Shown piece after piece: positions 59,608 through 64,000 of a DNA stretch of 64,000 nucleotides (positions are counted from its first letter, which is position 1; each line of letters begins with the position of its first letter). This DNA comes from DATJPR01 sp963843525 (GTDB lineage Bacteria; Bacteroidota; Ignavibacteria; UBA10030; UBA6906). Position numbers and translations under genes: made by a program. The notes below the pieces were generated by a model. That model saw only the letters and a list, made by a program, of their open reading frames with translations, did not search any database and was not told the origin of the DNA. The stretch is from positions 1 to 64,000 of the forward strand of contig CAWJKM010000003.1 in the NCBI GenBank assembly GCA_963843525.1, given 5' to 3'.

Positions 59608-62427
59608 TCAAAAGTCCCATCCGAAAAAGAACTGGGTGAACCAGTCATGTTCGATCGTGGAAAAATTGTTTTCGATCCTTTTCCCGGTATCGAATCTGAG
59701 CACCAGGACCCCTCCGAGGTTCAAGCGCAGACCGGCTCCCATGCTTCCCAATGTCTGCGTGTACTGATTGTCCCATGCCGCGCCCGCATCGAAAAACAGC
59801 GCCCCGCGGATTCCCCAGAAGCCCAGAGAGCCAAACGGGAAGCGTACCGCGAGCTGATCGATAAACGGAAAGCGGAGCTCATTGCTGATGAGCCAGAGTT
59901 TTTCTCCGTGGAGACTCCAGAGAGGGTACCCGCGCAAATCCCAGCTCCCGCCCATGACGAATTGCCGGGACTCCTTCCCGTGATTATAGAAGAGCCAGAG
60001 ACGGGTGGCGAAAGCGCTCCTCGTCGAGAGTCGAAAATACTGACGGTAGTCTGCAATGATCGAGACATAGTCCACGTTCGAATATTGCACATCGCTCGTA
60101 TAGGCGAACGTCAAATCAAACCGGCTGCCGTCGAGCGGTCCGCTTGGCCCCCACAGGGAATTGTCGTGAACGAAGGAAATGGAATTGGAAAGGAGGAGCG
60201 CTTTCCGCTCGGCGAATGCAACGTCCGCCTGTTTGGAGGAGTTGCTCAGGCTCACCGATGTCTCTATCCGTTCGAATTTTGTAAGGGGGTAACTCAGGGT
60301 GAAGTACCCCCCGAAAACCCGTTCGTAATAGAACTCATCCTTATCTGTCAGGTCGTACCGCCGTCCGGCAAACCGGAACACTCCATAGGCGTAGTTGGTC
60401 CTCTGCCCGAGGGAGATCCGTGAGATGGCCACGTTGAAACTCGACAGGAGTTCCGACTGGGTCTGGGCCGTGTTGTACAGAAGAAAATAGTATTCTTCAT
60501 TACCGAGGATATCGCTGAGGGAGAGGATTGCCCCGCCGGTTGTCCCGAAAACCGGGTCGGTGGATATCGCGCTCTGAGCCAGGTCAAGGCTGTACTCGCC
60601 GGTGTAGCGAAGGCTCTTGAGGGCGGAATTCCCGTCAATCCTTCTGGGGTGCCACGGTGCGTCGCGGAACGCAAGGTCCATCGTGCGCGTACTCGATGAT
60701 GTATCAATGATACCCCTGACGTTTCGCATCGATCGGATCTGGAAACCGTACTTTTCAAAGGTTGCGAAGATCAGGTCGCCTGAAGATGTCCACGTGGGAT
60801 CAAATGCGGATGTTGTAAACCGTGTCACCTGTGTGACCGTCCTGGACCGGTTTTGAAGAGGCTGCTTCATATCCATGGTCCAGATATTCTGGATTCCTCC
60901 GGCATCCGACGTGAAGGCAAGCAGCGACCCGTCCCTGGACCACGCCGGGGATTCATCGCTGGCTGGACCGTAGGTAAGGTAGTCAATTGAACCGGTGGCA
61001 ACGGTATAGAGAAAGAGATTATAGACCCCCGAGCTTCCGTAGGAAGTTCGATCCGAGCTGAAGGCGATTGTTCTCCCGTCCGGCGCCCACGCCGGATCGC
61101 GGTCGTCATAATAATCGTTGGTCAATCGAGTCGTATCTCCGGAAACGACATCGAGGATGAAGAGGTCGCTTCTCCCCCCCTTGTCGATTGCCGAGAACGC
61201 AAGATGCCTGTCATCCGGGGCCCACGAGACCGATCCCATGCTGACGACATTGGACCACTGGAATGACCGGGTCAGCTCATCCTTTCTGACGTCATAGAGA
61301 TAGAGCGCGTCATTCTCTCCGCTCTTGGTCACAAAAGCGAGGATGCCGTCATGATTGACGTCGATCCTGCCCCGGAGGAGATGGAATGCCTCGAACTCGT
61401 TTGACCGTTCGCCCTCGATGATCATCTTCCCCTGGTCTTCCGGGTCCTTCGAGGCCAGGTCCTTTTCGTAGATGCCGGTATACCCTGTGCGGTTGGCAAT
61501 AAAGAGAAGTTTGCGCAGGGAGTCGACCTCCATCACCACGGGCTTGGAATTAAACCCCTCACGGGCAATGGGAAGCGCCGCCCTGCTCGGGACGTCGGCG
61601 ACTGCGAGGAGCGGATAGTATTCTTTCCGCAGGGCGTAGAGCCATTCTTCATCGAACTCGCGGTAGTTCTTCCCGATAGTGATTTTGAAATCGTCGCTGA
61701 AGGAAGACGTCTTCCAAAAGTTCTCGATGAGGGCGAGGATTTTCTGCTCCCCGTACCTCTCCGAGAGGAATTGCAGAGCGTTCTGGCCCTCCTTGTACAT
61801 CTGAAATGAACCATAGATCCTATCCATGTCATCGAGTCCGGCGACGGTCCCGTTCAGCACCGCGTCCCGCATCACCATTTCCCCCTGTGCATCCCACCCG
61901 GTAGACCAGTATTCCGCCAATCCTTCCGTGAACCAGAGGGGCGGCTCACGATCGGACGATTTCCGGTGGTCCGAAAGGACGCGATAGAGCTTGCTCGTGG
62001 TGAATACATGGACGAGTTCGTGGCGAATCACATGCCGGAACTGCGCGATGGAACCGTCGGCAGGGATGACCACCCTTCCCTTGAGAAACTCAAAGAACCC
62101 CCCGACGCCTTCGGGGATAAATCCTGCCGTAGTGTTGGTTTGCTCAAAATGGAGGTGGGAACTGTAAAAGATGAGGGGGATGCGGGTATTGACGGAGTGA
62201 TTGAATTTTTGCTCGAGGACCGTATAACTCTCCTCGGCAAAGGAGGCCCCGTACTCTGCGAGGTCCGCCATCTCCGGGTAATAGTAGATGTCGAAATGGG
62301 CTGTCTTGAGGACGTGCCATTCGAAGCGCGTGTACTGGACCTTGTTCCGTCCGAAATAATAAAACTGCGCGGACGAGCAGACAGGGAATAAGAACGCAAC
62401 GACGAGGACCAGGACCTTCCTTTGCAT
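59608..62427 (-). CDS. Large peptidase-propeller-barrel outer membrane protein
   Basis: 939 residues from the ATG at 62427. A signal peptide (about 1-20) precedes a peptidase-MA-like domain (about 35-290) with zinc motif His136-Glu137-Leu-Val-His140 and third ligand Glu168 in FTEGLAEYW. Residues about 290-590 are WD40/PD40 (TolB-like) repeats with the SWAPDDRHLAFS, AWAPDGRTIAFSSDR and AWSRDGSLLAFTSD pattern. The last 300 or so residues look like an Omp85/D15 beta barrel ending WFTQFFFGWDF, an aromatic C-terminus as barrels require. A surface protease held in the outer membrane is the natural reading; its substrate is unknown. Confidence 0.8.
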   Translation of the reverse strand: MQRKVLVLVVAFLFPVCSSAQFYYFGRNKVQYTRFEWHVLKTAHFDIYYYPEMADLAEYGASFAEESYTVLEQKFNHSVNTRIPLIFYSSHLHFEQTNTTAGFIPEGVGGFFEFLKGRVVIPADGSIAQFRHVIRHELVHVFTTSKLYRVLSDHRKSSDREPPLWFTEGLAEYWSTGWDAQGEMVMRDAVLNGTVAGLDDMDRIYGSFQMYKEGQNALQFLSERYGEQKILALIENFWKTSSFSDDFKITIGKNYREFDEEWLYALRKEYYPLLAVADVPSRAALPIAREGFNSKPVVMEVDSLRKLLFIANRTGYTGIYEKDLASKDPEDQGKMIIEGERSNEFEAFHLLRGRIDVNHDGILAFVTKSGENDALYLYDVRKDELTRSFQWSNVVSMGSVSWAPDDRHLAFSAIDKGGRSDLFILDVVSGDTTRLTNDYYDDRDPAWAPDGRTIAFSSDRTSYGSSGVYNLFLYTVATGSIDYLTYGPASDESPAWSRDGSLLAFTSDAGGIQNIWTMDMKQPLQNRSRTVTQVTRFTTSAFDPTWTSSGDLIFATFEKYGFQIRSMRNVRGIIDTSSSTRTMDLAFRDAPWHPRRIDGNSALKSLRYTGEYSLDLAQSAISTDPVFGTTGGAILSLSDILGNEEYYFLLYNTAQTQSELLSSFNVAISRISLGQRTNYAYGVFRFAGRRYDLTDKDEFYYERVFGGYFTLSYPLTKFERIETSVSLSNSSKQADVAFAERKALLLSNSISFVHDNSLWGPSGPLDGSRFDLTFAYTSDVQYSNVDYVSIIADYRQYFRLSTRSAFATRLWLFYNHGKESRQFVMGGSWDLRGYPLWSLHGEKLWLISNELRFPFIDQLAVRFPFGSLGFWGIRGALFFDAGAAWDNQYTQTLGSMGAGLRLNLGGVLVLRFDTGKRIENNFSTIEHDWFTQFFFGWDF

Positions 62428-62480
62428 CTTCACCAGCTCCCGCGCAGTCATGGGTCGTTGATGGCCAGGGGGTTATGTTG

Positions 62481-62509
62481 AAGATAGCATCTGTCCCGCC
62501 GAGTTGCAA
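62481..62509 (-). promoter_or_regulatory. Promoter of the peptidase-propeller-barrel gene
   Basis: On the minus strand TTGCAA (62509-62504), 17-base spacer, TATCTT (62486-62481). Predicted start near 62474, about 47 bases before the ATG. It lies between the 33-residue peptide gene and the large gene. Confidence 0.6.
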
Positions 62510-62571
62510 ACCTGACAGCCGTGCCGATTGCGGGTCTGTCCGCCCGACGGTTGTTCACCCCCCTGCGGCGA

Positions 62572-62673
62572 TCACCAGGAAGTCCCGTTCCGGAAGACCG
62601 ATACCAGGAGGATTAATCCGATCGCCAGCACGGCGACCACGATCGCAATCCGTTGTTCCTTGCTGATTCTCAT
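62572..62673 (-). CDS. 33-residue single-helix membrane peptide, function unknown
   Basis: Starts 4 bases after the isomerase stop. The segment TGAGGAG joins the stop to the ATG, so reinitiation is likely. The peptide has a basic-acidic start (MRISKEQR), one strongly hydrophobic helix (about residues 9-26, IAIVVAVLAIGLILLVSV) and a short polar end (FRNGTSW). The composition is that of a true small membrane protein, not random sequence. No family is recognised; homologous peptides behind the same isomerase in related genomes would confirm it. Confidence 0.6.
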   Translation of the reverse strand: MRISKEQRIAIVVAVLAIGLILLVSVFRNGTSW

Positions 62674-62677
62674 CTCC

Positions 62678-63727
62678 TCACACCTTTCCAAGCTCGCTTT
62701 TCAGATAATCAATGACCTCCACCGGCGTGGGATCTACCCCGTGAAGAATCGCGGTGTAGAAACTGGTCCAGTCCGCGAGGTGGACCAGGGAAAACATCCG
62801 GGCGAGGAGCGACCGGCCCTCGCTCCAGACCTCTGTCACATGATCGGTGTATTTCTCCAGGACCGCTTTTGTGACGTCCATTCTGACTTGTACGCGCCGG
62901 TAATCGTCCTTGTCGCGGAGAAAGATCACCTGGGTCTCACGCATCAGGGCCGTCAGCGTTTTCCAGCCGACGAGTTCATTGTGGTTCATTTCCGGGAGGA
63001 CGTGACCGAAGGTCAGCGTTTTGGCATTCTCCGCCATCTGTCCGCGCCAGCGGGTATTCACCGCGTCAAAACGCTCTGTGGACGAGTAGACGATACCCAG
63101 CCTGTTCTGGAACAGTTGCGCCAGGCGGAGGGCAGGATTCGTGTCCGACGTCGGATCCGCGCATTCTTCCGCCTTGCGGGTGAGGAGCGTGATGGTCTCC
63201 TGAATATCCTTTTTCCGGTCCTTGATGAATCCTGATTTTGAAAGGGCAATCAGGAGGGGGAAGAACGAGTACCCGAGGGCTGCGCGCGGGGGCAGCCCTC
63301 CGGGGATTTTGATCAGCGGAACATTCCTTTTCCGGGCGATCTTTTCCGTCAACCCGTTTGATGAAATACAAAGGATCCTGGCCTTCTTCCGGAGTGCTTC
63401 CCGGAACGCGGTGGTTGTCTCTTCGGTGTTCCCGGAATAGCTCGAAATAATGACCAGTGTCGTCGGCCCGACGAAGGCAGGCAGCGTGTAGTAGCGGTTG
63501 ACGAGAAAGGGGACGGTAAGCTCTCCAGCCAGATAGCTTTTCAGAAGATCGCCCCCGATCGCAGAGCCGCCCAGTCCGCAGAGGACGATCTCGCGAATCC
63601 CGCGGGGAGAAAGGCGCACCCTGGACTGGTACCCGATTGTCACCGCCTCCTGGACCTGCCGGGGAAACGACATGATAAGGCCGTACATATTCGACGGGTC
63701 AATTGTCTGAATTTGCTCGATGGTCAT
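62678..63727 (-). CDS. Bifunctional phosphoglucose/phosphomannose isomerase
   Basis: Interconverts glucose-6-phosphate or mannose-6-phosphate with fructose-6-phosphate. The SIS-fold pattern is clear: EIVLCGLGGSAIGGDLLKSYL (about 44-64), VIISSYSGNTEETTTAFREAL, and RAALGYSFFPLLIAL, the stretch typical of the archaeal-type PGI/PMI family. The catalytic N-H-N-E pattern near the middle reads PEMNHNELVGW. The 349-residue length is normal. It lies 12 bases after ptsI and carries the 33-residue peptide gene behind it. An AGGAG box precedes the ATG. Confidence 0.93.
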   Translation of the reverse strand: MTIEQIQTIDPSNMYGLIMSFPRQVQEAVTIGYQSRVRLSPRGIREIVLCGLGGSAIGGDLLKSYLAGELTVPFLVNRYYTLPAFVGPTTLVIISSYSGNTEETTTAFREALRKKARILCISSNGLTEKIARKRNVPLIKIPGGLPPRAALGYSFFPLLIALSKSGFIKDRKKDIQETITLLTRKAEECADPTSDTNPALRLAQLFQNRLGIVYSSTERFDAVNTRWRGQMAENAKTLTFGHVLPEMNHNELVGWKTLTALMRETQVIFLRDKDDYRRVQVRMDVTKAVLEKYTDHVTEVWSEGRSLLARMFSLVHLADWTSFYTAILHGVDPTPVEVIDYLKSELGKV

Positions 63728-63739
63728 GGACGACTCCTG

Positions 63740-64000
63740 CTATTCGAAGGGAATCTCTGGCACTTTATTTCGAACGATTGAAGCGAGGTACTCTTTGATT
63801 TCCTCTTCTGTGGAAAGGGAAATGATCTTGTCGGCGACGCGTTTGGCGTCGCGGTATTTGACCGCCCTGATGATTTTCTTGATCTCCGGGAGCGCTGCGG
63901 GATTCACGCTGAGTTCATCGATCCCCAGTCCGATCAGGAGCACGGTCGCAAGCGGATCGCCGGCCATCTCGCCGCACATCCCGATCCACACGTGCCGTTT
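63740..64000 (-). CDS. ptsI: C-terminal end of PTS enzyme I (PtsI), truncated by window edge
   Basis: Enzyme I moves phosphate from phosphoenolpyruvate to HPr. Only the last 86 or so residues are visible: WIGMCGEMAGDP, with the catalytic-cysteine loop of the PEP-binding domain, then LLIGLGIDELSVNPAALPEIKKIIR, a diagnostic enzyme I ending. The frame is open to the window edge, so the GTG at 63991 is not the true start. Some FCB bacteria use PTS enzyme I for regulation rather than sugar uptake; the rest of the system is not in the window. Confidence 0.9.
   Translation of the reverse strand, partial: KRHVWIGMCGEMAGDPLATVLLIGLGIDELSVNPAALPEIKKIIRAVKYRDAKRVADKIISLSTEEEIKEYLASIVRNKVPEIPFE

Noticed and set aside
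59647..60423. 258-codon plus-strand frame within the large peptidase-barrel gene
   Set aside because: Antisense shadow of the barrel region; no signal, motif or ribosome site.
1..64000. CRISPR arrays, tRNA or rRNA genes, transposases, integrases
   Set aside because: None seen. The only tandem repeats are short 7-base units without spacer-like sequence, and no mobile-element enzyme motif was found in any frame.

Overview
This 64 kb window (roughly 55-60% GC by eye, almost wall-to-wall genes) looks like chromosome of a flagellated member of the FCB superphylum, most likely Ignavibacteria or a close relative. The evidence is a type IX secretion (Por) sorting domain on a secreted propeller protein, two barrel proteins resembling Omp85, PEGA/PQQ/PD40-type envelope proteins, a complete Gram-negative L- and P-ring set, and housekeeping-type promoters. 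No rRNA, tRNA, CRISPR array, insertion sequence or prophage was seen.

Region 1 (1-23143, plus strand) is one long flagellar/motility run: flhB (5'-truncated), flhA, flhF, flhG, a small membrane protein, fliA, an HDOD protein, a GAF histidine kinase, an unrecognised single-pass protein, flgF, flgG, flgA, flgH, flgI, a FlgJ-like rod protein fused to a lytic transglycosylase, flgN, flgK, flgL, a first motAB pair, fliW, csrA, a second motAB pair, a response regulator with an eroded HD-GYP domain, and a propeller lipoprotein. Most genes overlap by 4 bases or lie a few bases apart. Export gate, assembly GTPase/ATPase, flagellar sigma factor, rod/ring/junction parts, stators and the FliW-CsrA switch are therefore together; hook, switch and flagellin genes lie elsewhere.

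Region 2 (23188-33386) is metabolic. An NfnAB-type electron-bifurcating transhydrogenase pair lies on the minus strand. Then comes an arginine locus with argD diverging from argC-argJ-argB-argR-argG-argH across a perfect 36-bp palindrome that holds paired ARG-box-like sites and two mirror-image promoters. argJ carries a one-base frameshift just after its self-cleavage site.

Region 3 (33401-41904) holds a small membrane protein, htpX, a udk / MgtC-DUF4010 / ppk2 / putative metallopeptidase run, and a hutI-ftcD-fchA run for the later steps of histidine breakdown and one-carbon transfer.

Region 4 (42115-52845, minus strand) is the lipid/ribosome block: DUF3276, then DUF177, rpmF, plsX, fabH, fabD, a cysteine-cluster protein, fabG, acpP, fabF, rnc, a CoA-binding protein, an Omp85-like protein and rsmE. 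A strong promoter lies before DUF177 and a 10-bp hairpin separates acpP from fabF.

Region 5 (52964-64000, minus strand) holds a T9SS-secreted propeller, ribH, a PHP phosphoesterase, a Crp/Fnr regulator, PEGA and PQQ envelope proteins, a very large peptidase-propeller-barrel protein, a 33-residue membrane peptide, a phosphoglucose/phosphomannose isomerase and the C-terminal end of ptsI. Two intergenic regions (about 42.0-42.1 kb and 59.4-59.6 kb) carry degenerate tandem repeats with a 7-base period.
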